From Adiantum capillus-veneris (taxonomy: Eukaryota > Streptophyta > Polypodiopsida > Polypodiales > Pteridaceae), in contig CM043953.1 of NCBI GenBank assembly GCA_014529385.2, positions 99,205,342-99,269,341 of the forward strand: a stretch of DNA of 64,000 bases, written 5' to 3'. Position 1 is the stretch's first letter, and every line of letters starts with the position of its first letter. Below are positions 22,923 to 35,007 of this stretch, piece after piece. The position numbers were made by a program, and so were the translations under genes. The notes beneath the pieces are model-generated. The model made no database searches. It saw only the letters and a list, made by a program, of their open reading frames with translations, and was not told where the DNA came from.

Positions 22923-24047
22923 CTGTTAAGTACATAAGTGGCACACATGATTGCCTCAAGCCAAAAAGAATGCGGCAAAGCTGGACTTTTGACCATACAT
23001 CATGCCATTTCCATCAGTGACCTATTTTTCCTCTCAGCAACACCATTTTGCTGAGGTGTATAAGGCATTGTACATTGGTCTTTTATCCCACGACTAGCCA
23101 GAAATGCATTAAATTCATGAGACATTTACTCCCCCCCTCGATCGGAACGGAGGGTGCCCATAGTACATTTCGAGACATTTTCAGCCATAGCCAAAAATTG
23201 TTTGAAGCACATAAAAACTTCGGACTTCGCTTTAAGCGGAAATACCCACGCATGCCTGGAGTAATCATCAATGAAAGTCACGAAGTAAAGGTAATTGCCC
23301 GAGGACGGAGTTTGCATGGGCCCACAAACATCACTATGCACAAGCTGCAACCTGCATGTGGCCCGAACTGAACCATCCTTTGAAAACTTAGAGCGCTGCA
23401 TCTTACCCAAAATGCAGCCTTCACAAAAATGTTTGACAGGTGCTTCAAGAGGCGGCAAAGAAGCAACCATATCAGATTTCTGCAAGTGCAGCAAACTAGC
23501 AAAATCCAGATGACCAAAACGTGCATGCCAAGGTTTTGCAACTGAAATAGCCCTTGAATCTGCAACATCATTTGCAAACTTTTATCCACACTTGTCATAC
23601 AAAGTGAGCTTATATAGCCCACGGCACAAAAGGCCAGATGCAACAATTTCATCACCAAAACTGAGATCATGAACTGTATATCTGTCATCCACAAATTTGA
23701 CTACAAGTCCAAGTCTAGCAAGTGCGGATATAGACAAGAGATTTTTCTTGATCCTAGGTACATAAAGTGCATCAACAAGTATGAAGGAACTGCCATTTGT
23801 AGCAGTAAGCACAATCTTTCCAAATCCCTCAACCGGATAAGAGGCATTGTTGGCACGTGATTGAATTCCCATGAGGGACGGACTCGAGAGAGGTAAACAA
23901 TTCACGATGTGAGGTAATGTGCTTTGTAGCACCACTATCGAAATACCACACGTGAATCTGCAGCAACTGACAAGCATGCATCATGGACAGTAGAATTGTA
24001 AGTGCACTCTGTGCTAAAAGCCCATTCTGCATCGATATCAGCAACAC
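22923..24047 (-). pseudogene. Copia A pol, N-terminal part: protease and integrase core
   Basis: The minus strand reads copia aspartic protease with catalytic WYFDSGATKHIT near 23960, then ALYVPRIKKNLLSISALA (23760-23700). The GAG-pre-integrase region and integrase follow: AKPWHARFGHLD, a CEGCILGKMQ zinc half, LVHSDVCGPM, YFVTFIDDYSRHAWVFPL, LRSDRGGE. The order is as expected for Ty1/copia. A frameshift lies between the gag frame and the protease, another within the protease (about 23830-23880), and a stop follows at DKCG. The frame ends at 22927 where G inserted and continues at 12904. Confidence 0.9.
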
Positions 24048-25041
24048 AGTCTCCTTTCACAGAAGACTCAACAATGGCTGCATTTGTAGTGGAACCAACA
24101 TTTGCAGTGGAACCACCCTCTTTCTTCTTAGCCTCTTTGGCCTTCAACTTAGGACACTGCTTGATCAAGTGATCATTAGATTTACAATAATGGCAACGCA
24201 TCTTCTTTTTTACCTTATCACCAGAATTTCCAGACGAAATGCTGCCAGCAGAAGCATTAGGAACAGAATTTTTGCCACTCATAGCAGAACTATAAGAAGT
24301 GGCTGCATTGTTGTTACCACCCTTTCTTTGAGAAGCAATAAAAGCCTGCTCAACTGCACGCTGCCTAGTCCTCTTTTTTCTGGAAAGAGACTCTTGCAAT
24401 AGCAATGTGCATAATGCATCAAACTTGACAACTTCAGGATTTCCTTGGGTCATAAGTCTCCAAGTACTAGCAAAAGTCTAGTAAGAATCTGGTAAGGCAT
24501 CAAGAACAGTCTGCACAAGGGAGCTGTCTGAAATGACTTCACCTGCAAAAATAAGTTTCTCATTGATATCCTTGACACCAGCAAGAAAAGTGTCCATATC
24601 ATCTTCCTCATGCATAATCTTCGACTCCAGCTCTTTACGCAGCAAAGCAATTTTAGCCTCATTGCGGTTTGCATAAAGACCTGCTAGAATATCCCAATCT
24701 TGTTTTGCACATTTTGCTGAACAAATGTGAGGAACAATGGTGCGCTTCACAGACAACACAATCAATGCATGAGCCTGCGCATCCTTTACATCCCAACGAG
24801 CTTGTTCTGCTGTAGGCAGAACAACTCTAATAGCAACAATCCTTGCAGCAAGACCTGCAACATCCTCAACATCGCCTTCATCCTCAGAACCAAGACGTAC
24901 ATCAATGCCCTGCACAATGTTCCAGACGCCCTTTGACACAAGAACATGTTGCATCATATAAGCCCACATAGGGTATTTTTCCCCATCCAACCTGTCCTCA
25001 GCAGCAAACATCTTGAACACATCTGTGTTGTTGTCAGCCAT
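23938..25041 (-). pseudogene. Copia A gag
   Basis: The likely start is the ATG at 25041 (MADNNTDVFKMFAAEDRLDG). In-frame sequence continues upstream only by chance. A DUF4219/UBN2-type copia gag follows: YPMWAYMMQHVLVSKGVWNI, AWDILAGLY-type motif (here KQDWDILAGLY) and KIALLRKELESKIM. The frame is cut by a TAG at 24475-24477, where relatives would have Gln (DSY-stop-TFASTW), and then continues in the same frame to a CCHC zinc knuckle CHYCKSNDHLIKQC and a Lys-rich tail. The knuckle packages RNA in the virus-like particle. The end merges with protease by a frameshift near 24040. Confidence 0.88.
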
Positions 25042-25389
25042 GGTAAATGCTGCACCTGATGTGAAAACTGCCCAAAAATAGGAGAAACGGAGCGGGAACA
25101 ACACGTGCTATATAGCACAAACCGTAGAAGACTATGAGGCACCTGTTATGCAGAAAATGGCACTGACAAAATTTCTGCACAAAATGATGAAATAGCCTGT
25201 GTAGTACTACCTGTAGTGGAAACGGAGGCCGAAATGAGCTCGAATCGAAAATCTGAGCAGACTAAGCTCAACGAGCTATCCCAAAATATTTGTCGACCTG
25301 CGAACGCTCGCCAAAGCTCACTGAAATCTGAGAAAGTGAGCAGGCGTGTACTGGAGCAGCTGGCGACTAAGCCCGGGAGGATGCAACCT

Positions 25390-25401
25390 GCTCTGATACC
25401 A
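25390..25401 (-). other. Copia A primer-binding site
   Basis: On the minus strand TGGTATCAGAGC, the exact complement of the initiator-Met tRNA 3' end, lies two bases after the 5' LTR. Confidence 0.93.
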
Positions 25402-25403
25402 AT

Positions 25404-25630
25404 TGTTGGAATTAGGGTTGCAGAGAAACGCACACAACTTGGAGAAGATGAAGGAAGCTCAAGGCACACAATAGAGAGTGTGTTACTTAGTGTGCAGTGG
25501 AAATATAGATAGCCCTAGAGTGATGGGCGTATATACAATGCTTGGGGGAAAAAACCTCCTAAAGAGGGAAAAAATGCCCCAGCGGTCCTAGTGTGTTCAC
25601 ACACATCACTACCACATGTATATGGTAAAA
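25404..25630 (-). repeat. Copia A 5' LTR
   Basis: 227 bp. Its outer end reads GGTAAAA rather than GGTAACA on the plus strand, so the terminal TG is mutated. Confidence 0.94.
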
Positions 25631-25635
25631 ATCAT

Positions 25636-25925
25636 CAACGTAAAACGCAGGCATTCGTACAATTGCCATGACATCAACAATTTTGCAAGAGATAGTGTGT
25701 GTGGTCTTGCATTATTTTAATGCCTTTAGGTCCCCTGGGCCCCATCAAATGGGGTCCCATAAGTTGGTGCGAACTCTTCTTTCAAAATAGGCCACTCAGT
25801 AAGAAGTTGCAAGTTGATAAAACTTCTTCTACTTCTGCATCTTCACTTAGGGTTTAGGCTTCTTGATCGGGATCTGCAGGTTGGCTCCATTCTTCAATGG
25901 CTTGACACGTGAGCAGTTTGTGACA
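25636..25925 (-). repeat. Element F 3' LTR, part 2
   Basis: Continues the F LTR after Copia A and matches about 59590-59880. It ends GTGACA, followed by the polypurine tract complement TCCTCCCTTCTT. Confidence 0.78.
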
Positions 25926-26014
25926 TCCTCCCTTCTTGAAAGAAAATTAATCGTCCGAGATTATTGTATATCTGCAAAACAACTCAAGTTAGCTCAAAAA
26001 TTTTCGAGGGTCAT

Positions 26015-26929
26015 TGTTGACCCACGGGTCAACAACACGATACAACTCAACAAAGCCTCATTTTCTGAGAGTTATGGAATGCTATGGATTATGGTTAAAA
26101 ACATCATTTGTAATGAGTAGTTATTTTAGATGCAAAAGTCGGGGTGCAATGGTACTTCCAGATTGTAAATACAAAGCCATTTGACCCTTTTGAACTCTAT
26201 TTTAGGTTTAACCTATGGTAGTAGCCTTAGTATATAAGGTACCTATGTCATTTTGTAAAGAGAACTTTTATCATAATCAAAGTTTTGAGCTGCCATCGCC
26301 TGTGTGAGAGAGAGGAAGAGAGAGAGCGTGAGCTTCATCTTGACACAACTTTCGGCTTGCTCATCGCATTGGAGATTCGACTGCACTATTGTGCTAGGCT
26401 CGGTGAGAGCTATGCAACAACGCCAAGCATTCCTCGCAAAATGAAGCAAGAGTGCTAACGCATCTATGAGCTATTTGCAATAGTAAGTATATCAAATAAT
26501 GTCTGTTTTTTGCGTACAAGCAGTCATTAGAATCGTGGCGACATAAGCTACACATATGTACTCTAGAGTTAAGTTTCAGACACTTTTAAAATGCTGCTCT
26601 ATCTTCATATGTGTTTTTTGCAAATGGGTTTGAAGTGAGGGTTTTGAATGTAGAGGCTTTGGGATAGGTGTATCCTAGTGAGGGGATGGTGTTCCTTAAG
26701 TTTCGTACGATTCTGGTATTGTTTGGTGAGTTTCCTTCCGTTGGTGTGTATGTAGGTTGGGTGGTGTAGTTGAGAGTAGTGAGATTCCTGATTGTGGTTT
26801 AGTTTGCCTTCCAGAGTTTTGTATGTGTGGGATGGTCTTAGCGTGACAAGATGTGTCCTCGATTGACATTATGTTGATCTAGGTAGTGTTGCATGCAATT
26901 TATGGGTGGTGTGATTCGCTCCTGCAACA
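26015..26929 (+). repeat. Element C 5' LTR
   Basis: 915 bp, alignable with both LTRs of B along its length. It begins with the 8-base arms TGTTGACC and GGTCAACA around a CACG loop and ends GCAACA. A TATA box TATATAAG lies at 26231-26238. The five bases before it are GTCAT. No second copy is available for comparison. Confidence 0.85.
26231..26238 (+). promoter_or_regulatory. TATA box of element C LTR
   Basis: TATATAAG followed by GTACC, conserved at the same place in both B LTRs. Confidence 0.55.
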
Positions 26930-26949
26930 TTGGCGCCATTGTCGAGGAC
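26930..26949 (+). other. Element C primer-binding site
   Basis: TTGGCGCCATTGTCGAGGAC starts directly after the LTR. It is a mutated form of the Asp-tRNA-type site seen intact in B and used by Athila/Tat-like plant gypsy elements. Confidence 0.8.
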
Positions 26950-27486
26950 ACACGGACTTAAGTAGGTAATCCTACTGACAGTCGTGTGATGGTTGCTTGC
27001 TTTAGTTTCGGCTAAAGAGAGCATTTTCTCAAGTGGATCCGCATGAGGATATTCCAAGATCAAGTGGATAGCCAGGGAGCATGTGTCTTGCCGAGGGTCT
27101 TTGACTAGACAGATTTAGTTAGGATTTGTAGTATTAGTTGTAGATTAGAGTAGTTATTAGCGGTCGAGTGCTTTGTGAGGTGATAAAAGCATTTGCTAGT
27201 CTGTGTGTGGCAGTGAAGCGTTTTTCTACTCATAAATGCAAAACCCCATATGATGTGTAGGAGAAGCTTTATGTAAGTGATTTGATTTTGATCTAGAGCT
27301 ATTCATCAATGATTTATTTGCTAAAGTGCTTGTTTGCATTTAAAATCACGAGAACAAGTTGATTTTGAGGATGAAAATGCAATAAAAAGGTTTCTGTTGA
27401 TTTATTCTCATGATTGATTGGTGTTGAGCATATAAGAGGGCATGTACAAGGGTTCTATGTAGAAAAACTGCAATTCTATAAACTAG

Positions 27487-29287
27487 GACATCATACGTGT
27501 ATGATGTCTCAAGTGGTATCTAGAGACCAAATTTGAAAAATCTCACTACACTAGAATATTCAAAAGGGGTGTTTTACCCTAAGTACACACTGAGACTAGA
27601 GTTTTGACAAACTCTTGACACCCAAGAGGCAAAAGACGGAGTGTTGGAAAAGGAAAAAAGAGAAAACTGTGATTTTGAGCACATTTTTGCATGAAAATTG
27701 GTAGAAGTACCTGAAAGGTAGTGCTAAAGACTTGGGGATGTTTGCAGCATAATTATGGTAGCGAAAATAAACTTTTGACATCATACCCATCTTTTGCATG
27801 TTGTGTTGATCACATACACCAAGTTTCATTTCATTTGGACATATAGATTGAGTATAGAAGGGACTCTTTTAGGGGATTTCCTTGTTAAAAAGTGATGATT
27901 TTGTACAATTTTGATGTCCAAAATTTATTGTGAACACAAATTCAGGATCTACATACCGAGGGGCACTTGGGGTAGAAATAGAAGTCCATTCTAACCACCT
28001 AGACATCATACGCATATAATGTCTTATAGACCAGATTTGGGGTCAAAAGTTACACATGAATGCACCCTTGTGATCTATAGCATTTGGGAAGCATATAGGC
28101 CAAATTTCATTGAATTTGAAGCAGTTTTGAACTTGTAAAGGCCATAAGATGCATCTAGGCAAAGTGAATTCTTGAACTGATTACAACTTGCACAAAAAAT
28201 GTTGGATTTCAATTTTGAAAGTTGCCGTGGGTTATCAGTGTGGTGAGGCACCTCTGGAGTGAGTTTCACCTCAATTTGACTAGTTAAACATCATACGCGT
28301 ATGATGTCTAAATGAAACTTTTAAGGAACAAAGTTGACATTTGAGCTTACCAAGGTGTTTTGCACCATAAGACAAGCTTAGAGACCAAGTTTGGGCCAAT
28401 TCTCAGCACATAGACATCATACGCGTATGATGTCTCAAGTCTAGATCTGACAATCCAATTGCACTTTTGACCACATAGGAGGATTGGAAATGATGTGTTA
28501 AGCTTGGTTGCAAAAAAGTTCATCTCATTTGGACACATACCTTTAAATCTAAGAAAATTTTAGTAGATACAAGAAGGTAAAGGTGAAAAAGTAGTCATTT
28601 TGAGCAATATTGACATCCAAAATTTGATGTGATTACATATTCTTGTTGTATGCATCAAGGTGTACCTTGGGTAGAAGCAGAAGTGAAATCTAGGCCAAAA
28701 GACATCATACGTGTATGATGTTTTAGAGACCAGATCTGGGTCAAATTAGACATTTGAGTAAACCATAGTATCATGGAGCATAAAAGAAGTCCCTAGCCAA
28801 ACTTTCATCGCATTTGGAGCACATTTGGGCTAAAAAGTGCCAAAAGATGAAAATTAGGAAAGATTCATGCTTGTATTGACCATAACTTGCACAAAAAGTG
28901 TTCAAATTCAATTCTAAAGTTGCTGAGAGTTGCTTGAGTGATAAGGAGTATGTGGGATAAAAGTCACTTCATTTTTCACAAAAGACATCATACACGTTGA
29001 TGTCTAAAGCCCCAAATTTGAAGTAAAACTTACATATGAGCATACAGTAGTGTTTTCTATCGCAAAACAGGTCTAGAGACCAATTTTCATTCAATTTGGA
29101 TCACTTTTGGCTTAGCTAACCTCCTTGGGAAGTTGGAAGCAACCAGAAAAAAAAAGGAGCGATCGACAGGTCTAAAAGTGTCAGAATCACAAATTGAGAC
29201 TTGGAGTGGTTAAAGTACATCAAGGAGAGTCTACAGTTAAAATTTGGAGCAATTATGAGTCAGTAGACATCATATGCGTATGAAGTC
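27487..29287. repeat. Palindrome array in element C leader (7 copies)
   Basis: Seven 21-22 bp palindromes at 27487, 28002, 28287, 28413, 28701, 28984 and 29266. The best copy (28413-28434) is the half-site GACATCATACG followed by its exact reverse complement. The others differ by one to three bases. They sit in longer degenerate units that also share phrases such as GACCAAATTTG and TTTGAGCA. The array is in the untranslated leader between the PBS and gag, and the same place in B holds the matching array. Confidence 0.92.
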
Positions 29288-29804
29288 TGCAGACACACAC
29301 TGAGGCTAGATAGTAACTGACCAGCCAAAGGGCTTTCGTTTCATCCTAGAATCCCGAATATCATTCCAAAACAAAATTTGGACACCTGTAAGTGGACCAA
29401 AGCATGCATCTAGTGTTGACACTTGAAATTGCCAGAATTAACCTACAAGAAAATTGAATGCGTTAGAAAACTGTTTTGGCCATAACTTGAGCTCCCGGTA
29501 TCGGATTCAAAAACGTTCTTTATCAAAATGAAGCTCTAGAGTAGCTCTATAAAATTTAGTGTGACCTTTGAACAATAATTAAAGACCCTTTGGGTCATTT
29601 ATTGTTGATCCGTGTCCAAAAAAACGTCGTTTAAGGCCTCAAAATTCATCCGAAAGTTGGGGGTGTCTAAAAGTGACAATTTGAGAGAATTGTGAGAAAA
29701 CGATCACGATTTTGGACATAGTTTTGACTTTTCCCTAAGTAAAGCACTTGAACACATTGGAATAAGTCTTCTTGCATCAAGCTAGAGCTGTTAAACCCAT
29801 AATC

Positions 29805-30262
29805 ATGTCTACTTTGGATTCAAACTCAGTTTATACAAGCTTCAAAACCCTCAATAGAGGAGCATCCACACATAATGGATCTTCTAAACTTGCAGTTGAT
29901 AAAGATCATTTTTTTAGAGAGTTTGGATAATAGATCATGAAAATGAAGGATTGTATAGATACGTTGACAAAAGTGAGGTCCACCTTTATAGGTGCTCAGA
30001 GCCATATCTAGAAGAGCTGACAGATTACAAGCTCTTATATGTCTATACATATGGAGTTGACTATCAATGGAAATCTATAGTTGTTGACAAGTATATAGTT
30101 AACTGTCAATGGAAATCTATAGTTGTTGACAAGTATAGACGAGAATACAGAGCTATAGAAAGTAGAAACCCACACACAGCATTCAAAATAGGTGGATATT
30201 TGGTCAATGAAGTACCACAAATATCTCCACCAAACACGAGAATTCCAAAAAGGGAGCCACCT
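29805..30262 (+). pseudogene. Element C gag, N-terminal part
   Basis: ATG at 29805 begins MSTLDSNSVYTSF, matching the gag start of B at 35008 (MSTLDSNGAYTSL). After about 40 codons a frame change and stop occur. The better frame from 29951 reads RYVDKSEVHLYRCSEPYLEE and TDYKLLYVYTYGVD as in B. A 42-bp tandem duplication (30056-30094 repeated at 30098-30136) doubles the QWKSIVVDKY segment without shifting the frame. It is cut at 30262 by insertion of D and resumes at 50677. Confidence 0.8.
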
Positions 30263-30498
30263 TGTGCGCGTCTGTCGCACGTGTCAATGCAAGGGATTTG
30301 CCGATACACTATGTGCGAGCCACAAATGGCTCCAAGCACACAACTAGACTAATCTAGCAAGCTCAAGAGAGCAAGGGTGTATCACTCACCGCCCTACGCT
30401 CGCGTTCGTGGAGGATTCCTCGCCACGAAGAAGAAGGAGCCGCCGCTTCGCCGCGCTCAACCGCTTCATTGTCGCCGTGCCATCGTCGCAATGCTCGA

Positions 30499-30571
<73 letters not shown>

Positions 30572-30874
30572 TATACACACACACAAGGAGATGAAGAAGA
30601 AGAAGATGGAGATGGAGCAAGAGCACTCTTCAATTGCACAAATAAAAAAATGAATAAATTTTAGGTTTAGGTGACTTTATATGAAATCGCCCCATTCACA
30701 CTTGGGCTCCCAAACTTAGCCAACAAACCCGTGAATGTTCCAATTAGAGTGCGCCTCTCATCGACGATCACTCTTACCCTTTTCCTATTGGACCGACAAA
30801 CCCGGTACCCGACTCTACCAAATAAATAATACGACGTTCGTTGTAGGTGATAGGAATGTGCGTGAGGGTTAACA
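30263..30874 (-). repeat. Element D 3' LTR
   Basis: 612 bp. On the minus strand it runs TGTTAACCC...GCGCACA. It contains a pure (TC)n run at 30502-30568, where the 5' LTR has a CT then CA repeat. Confidence 0.92.
30502..30568. repeat. (CT)n microsatellite in D 3' LTR
   Basis: About 33 CT units. The corresponding place in the other LTR is 50303-50376. Confidence 0.95.
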
Positions 30875-30888
30875 GGCCCCCCTTCCTG
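30875..30888 (-). other. Element D polypurine tract
   Basis: On the minus strand AGGAAGGGGGGCC directly precedes the 3' LTR. Confidence 0.82.
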
Positions 30889-31691
30889 ATGTAGATTCTA
30901 TCCTCGGAAGCTATTGAGTTGAAGCTCGTTCATCGAGGTGGAAGAGCATTTGAGATGAATGTCCTTAGCCTTCTTCAGTCACTGCAAAATCAAACAACAT
31001 TGGCACAATAATTGCATTCTCATATACAATTAAAAAGCATATGCAGTTGTAGACAGAAAAATTGATTGGTAACAAAATTTTAACCCATTTGTCAGCAATA
31101 AACATTAAATTGTAATATAATCAAATGCATAAACAGTTGGGAAGGTCAAAAACTAAACAAGTCCGGGGTCGTTAATTTAACGATTGAAAGTCACTAGAGA
31201 TCGACTATCAATACCATGGGAAAGCTTCTCAATTTTCTCTAGTCGATTAAGTTGTTTAATCGCGAGAGCCAAGTATTTCATGTCCGAGGGCTGACTAGAG
31301 GCTATACCTAGAAGACCTTGTAGTTAAGTTACGATAAAAGGAATTCTCATGAAATCATTGTCTGACTTATTTACTTTTCTTTGACCCCCCAAAGTCTTTT
31401 CGCAGTGATTCAATTTTGATGTGTGTGCTTATTTTGTATGCCTTGGGTTTTTTGCTTTTCAAGGAAAAGCACGCACATTGGGAACCTCTAGGGCTCTAGT
31501 ACCATAGGCAATACATGTGAGTGGAGTACCAAATCAAGCTGAGATTTCTCTTCCAGCTTAAGATTTTACATTGTGGCACTTTGATTTTTTTTGTTTGTTT
31601 GTTTTCAGCATTTTAATTTTGTAACTTTGGGGGGGGATATAACACTGTTACCCTCCCCAGGCTCATCACACTAGTAAACTCCCTTTATAAT
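30889..31691 (-). other. Element D 3' untranslated part
   Basis: No coding sequence or repeat recognised. It ends at the ATAAT target bases (31687-31691) of element B. Confidence 0.6.
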
Positions 31692-32651
31692 TGTTGACCG
31701 CTGGGTCAACAACACAACATAACTCAAGTTTCGTACCAAAGTCTTATCTTTTGCGAGTTATGAAATGCTGCGGATTATGGCTATAAATGTCATTTGTAAT
31801 GAGTAGTTATTCTAGTTTTAGAAGCTGGGGTGCAATGGCACTTCCAGATTGTAAATACAAAGCCATTTGACCCTTTCAACCCCATTTTTGGTTAAACCTA
31901 AGGTAGCCTTAGTATATAAGGTACCTAGGTCATTTTGTAAAGGAGGACTTTTAATCATAATCAAAACTCAGCATTGCCGTCTACTGTGTGTGAGAGAGAA
32001 AGAGAGTGAGCGTGAGCTTTATCCTCTCGCTACGCCCGGCTCGCTCAACACATTGGAGATCCGACTGCACCATTGTTGTAGGCTCGAGGAGAGCTACGCG
32101 ACAATGCCAAGCATTCCACGTGAGACGAAGCGCACACGCCGACGCATCTATGAGCTATTTGTGGCCATAAGTGTATCAAACAATGTCTGTTTTCTGCGTG
32201 CTAGTAGTCTATAGAATCGTGGCGACATAAGCTACGCATAGGTACTCATAAATTTTAGTTTCGGGCACTTTCAAAATTCTGTTCTGTCATCCTACGCGTT
32301 TTCCGCAGATGGGTTTAGAGTGAGGGTTTTGAGTGTAGAAGCTTAGGGATAGGTGTATCCTAGTGAGGGGATGGTGTTCCTTAAGTTTCATATGAATCTG
32401 GCATGATTTGGTGAGTTACCTTCCGTATGTGTGTATGTGGCTAGGTGGTGTAGTTGAGAGCAGTGAGGTTCTTGATTGTGGTTTAGTTGGCCTTCCAGAG
32501 TGTTGTATGTGTAGAATGGTCTCAGCCTGACAAGCTAAAGAGATTTCCTCTGTGTGCCTATCGTGTCATCTGTGTCCTCGATTGACATTATGTCGATCTA
32601 GGTAATCTTTTCATGCACTTCATGGGTGTGTGAGTCGCTCCCCGTCCAACA
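31692..32651 (+). repeat. Element B 5' LTR
   Basis: 960 bp, TGTTGACC...CCAACA. TATATAAG at 31913-31920. Confidence 0.95.
31913..31920 (+). promoter_or_regulatory. TATA box of element B 5' LTR
   Basis: TATATAAG about 220 bp into the LTR, conserved in the 3' LTR (42347-42354) and in element C. Confidence 0.6.
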
Positions 32652-32671
32652 TTGGCGCCGTTTCCGGGGAC
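32652..32671 (+). other. Element B primer-binding site
   Basis: TTGGCGCCGTTTCCGGGGAC begins at the first base after the LTR, close to the Asp-tRNA-complementary site of Athila/Tat-like gypsy elements. Confidence 0.87.
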
Positions 32672-33195
32672 ACAAGGACCTAAGTAGGTTTCCTACTAAC
32701 ACTCGTGTGATGGTTGCTTGATTTAGTTTCGGCTAAAGAAAGCATTTTTCTTAAGTGGATCCGGAAGAGGATATTCCGCGATCAAGTGCATAGCCAGGAA
32801 GCGTGTGTCTTGCCGAGGGTCTGCAACTAGATAGGTTTAGTTACGATCTGTGGATTAGAGTAGTTGTTGGTGGGCGAGTGATTTGTGAGGTAATAAAAGC
32901 GTTTACTAGTCCGTGTGTGGCAGTGAAGCGTTTTTCTACTCATAGATGCAAAACCCCATATGATTTGTAGGAGTGGCTTTAGGTAAGTGATCCGATTCTG
33001 ATCTAGAGCTATTGAGCATTGAATTATTTGCTAAAGTTCTTGATTGCATTTGAAATCACGAAAAAGTGTGCTTTTGAGGGTAAAAATGCATTAAACAAGC
33101 TTTTGTGGATATTTTTGTATGACTGACTGATGTTGTGCATATAAAAGAGCATTTGCAAGGGTTCTGTGAAGAAAACCTGCAATTCTGTAAACATA

Positions 33196-34552
33196 GAAAT
33201 CCTACGCGTAGGATGTCTCAAGGGGGTTCTGGAGACCAAATTTGAAAATTCTTACTGTACCAATGGGTTCAGAGGGTAGGTTTTACCCTAGTAACATATT
33301 GACTTGGGTGTTGTTCCCTATTTTTGTTGACCAAAAGCCAAAAGGCGGAGTCAGAAAACGTAAAATTTCAGAAAAGGCTTAAATTGAGTGATTTTTGCAT
33401 GTTGTTGCAATTGTGAAGCATACTTGCACTTGCTGAGAGCATAAGGAAGCATTAGGGACACTTCAGTCTGAAAAAATCAGCAGTAGATATCCTACACGTA
33501 GGATGTCTACACGGTGATCTAGTGGAAATTTTGAAAATCTGAGGTTACCAGTGTGTTTAGAAGGTAGGTTTTACCCTATTTTCACCTGGAAAGTGGAAAT
33601 TTGACCAAATTTTGACAAATCAAAGCCAAAGGACGAGAAGCGCCAGACACCCTACCCAAATTGTGCCCAAGGCATAATTTTTGAGACCAAACCATAGGGT
33701 GACTCCATAGGCATGTTCTAAATGTTGTATTGAGTGACTGAAAGGGGTTTCACCTCATTTGGGTGAGAAAATTGGGTTCAGAGCGGACTTTAGCACTTCT
33801 GACTGAAAAAAGGCAAGAATAGCTAAAATTTGGGACTTTTGAAATCCAAACCAAAATCTGAGCATACCACTGGGTTGCTGACATCAAGGGGAAGCTGTGG
33901 GACAAATCTGGGGTCAAACAGGCCAAAAACACATCCTACGCGTAGGATGTCGTCTGTGTGATTTTGGACTCTAAACAAAATTCTTAGCATACCACAGTGA
34001 TCAGCACCTTAAGGATCTCTACTGCATAATTTTGAAACCAAAATTCTATTGTGACCATACCATGCTGTCATATAGCCTTAGATAAGCCTCCTAGGCAAAT
34101 TTGGTCCAATTTGGAGTTGATTTGACTTAGGAATTCATCGGAACAGACATCAGGCTTTTGGAACAGATTCTTGATCATTTGACCAACCCATAGGTGTCAA
34201 AATCAAAAAGTAAAAATAGCTGTGAGTTTAGCACATCAAGGGGAAGCTACAGTGCAAGTTTGGACAAAATCTGAGCAGTTAGACATCCTACGCGTAGTAT
34301 GTCTCCATCTTGATTTAGGACTCCAAACCAACCTATGAGCACACCACTGTGATCAGCACATCAAGGAGAAGGTGGGGTGAAAATTTCAAGTCATTCTGAG
34401 CAAAAAGACATCCTACGCGTAGGATGTCTCAAGGCCATTTTTAGGTCCAAATACAATTCTGAGCATACCATTGTGTTGGTGGACTTAAGGGGAGTCTCTG
34501 GACCAAATCTTGTTAAATTTTGAGCATATAGACATCCTACGCGTAGTATGTC
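33196..34552. repeat. Palindrome array in element B leader (6 copies)
   Basis: Six 22-bp palindromes at 33196, 33486, 33930, 34282, 34407 and 34531. The best copy (34407-34428) is the half-site GACATCCTACG followed by its exact reverse complement. The last copies lie 124-125 bp apart within degenerate tandem units that also share TGAGCATACCA and ATCAAGGGGAAGCT. All B copies have C at arm position 7 with G in the mirror place, where C-element copies have A and T. Confidence 0.93.
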
Positions 34553-35007
34553 TCCAGGCCAGTTTTAGGGTCCAATTGTACCTTTGACCATACAGGAGTG
34601 TTCACAGTGTCACAGAGATCCCAAATCTTCTTTTAAAATTGAATTTGGACTCATTTTGACCATTCTAAACTGCATTTCACTGTTTGGCCATAACTTTCAC
34701 AAACGGTATCGGATTGAAAAAGTTTTTATATCAAAACGTAGCCTGAGAGCGGCTCTACGGATCTTCGAGTAAAACTTGAACTAAATGCATGCCGACAGCA
34801 ATCACTTAGTTCAACTTTGAAAAAAACATCGTTTGAGGCCTCAAAATTCATCCGCAAGTTAGGGGTGTCTAAAAGCGACAATTTGCGAGAATTGTGACGA
34901 AACGGTTGTGGTTTTGGACATAGTTTCGACTTTTCCCTAACCAAAGCACTTGAACACAGTGGATTAAGTCTACTTGAACCAAGCAAAAGCTCTTAAGCCC
35001 AGAAATC

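Larger units (their letters stand above)
10820..25630 (-). mobile_element. Copia A: Ty1/copia retrotransposon, interrupted
   Basis: LTRs of 227 bp at 25404-25630 (5') and 10820-11046 (3') bound the element. ATCAT flanks both sides (10815-10819 and 25631-25635). The other F LTR near 59584 shows the same locus without the insertion. Read on the minus strand the order is gag, protease, integrase, reverse transcriptase, RNase H, the copia order. Insertion of G into the integrase region and a partial duplication expanded it to 14.8 kb. Every domain carries stops or frameshifts, so it is inactive. Confidence 0.93.

Noticed and set aside
10445-25925. F LTR pieces as two unrelated repeats
   Set aside because: The uninterrupted homologue at 59146-59880 joins them exactly at the ATCAT duplication of Copia A.
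27487-34552. CRISPR-like array
   Set aside because: Repeats are palindromic and roughly regular in places, but the spacing varies from about 125 to 515 bp, the units between are related to each other, and the context is a plant retrotransposon leader without cas genes.
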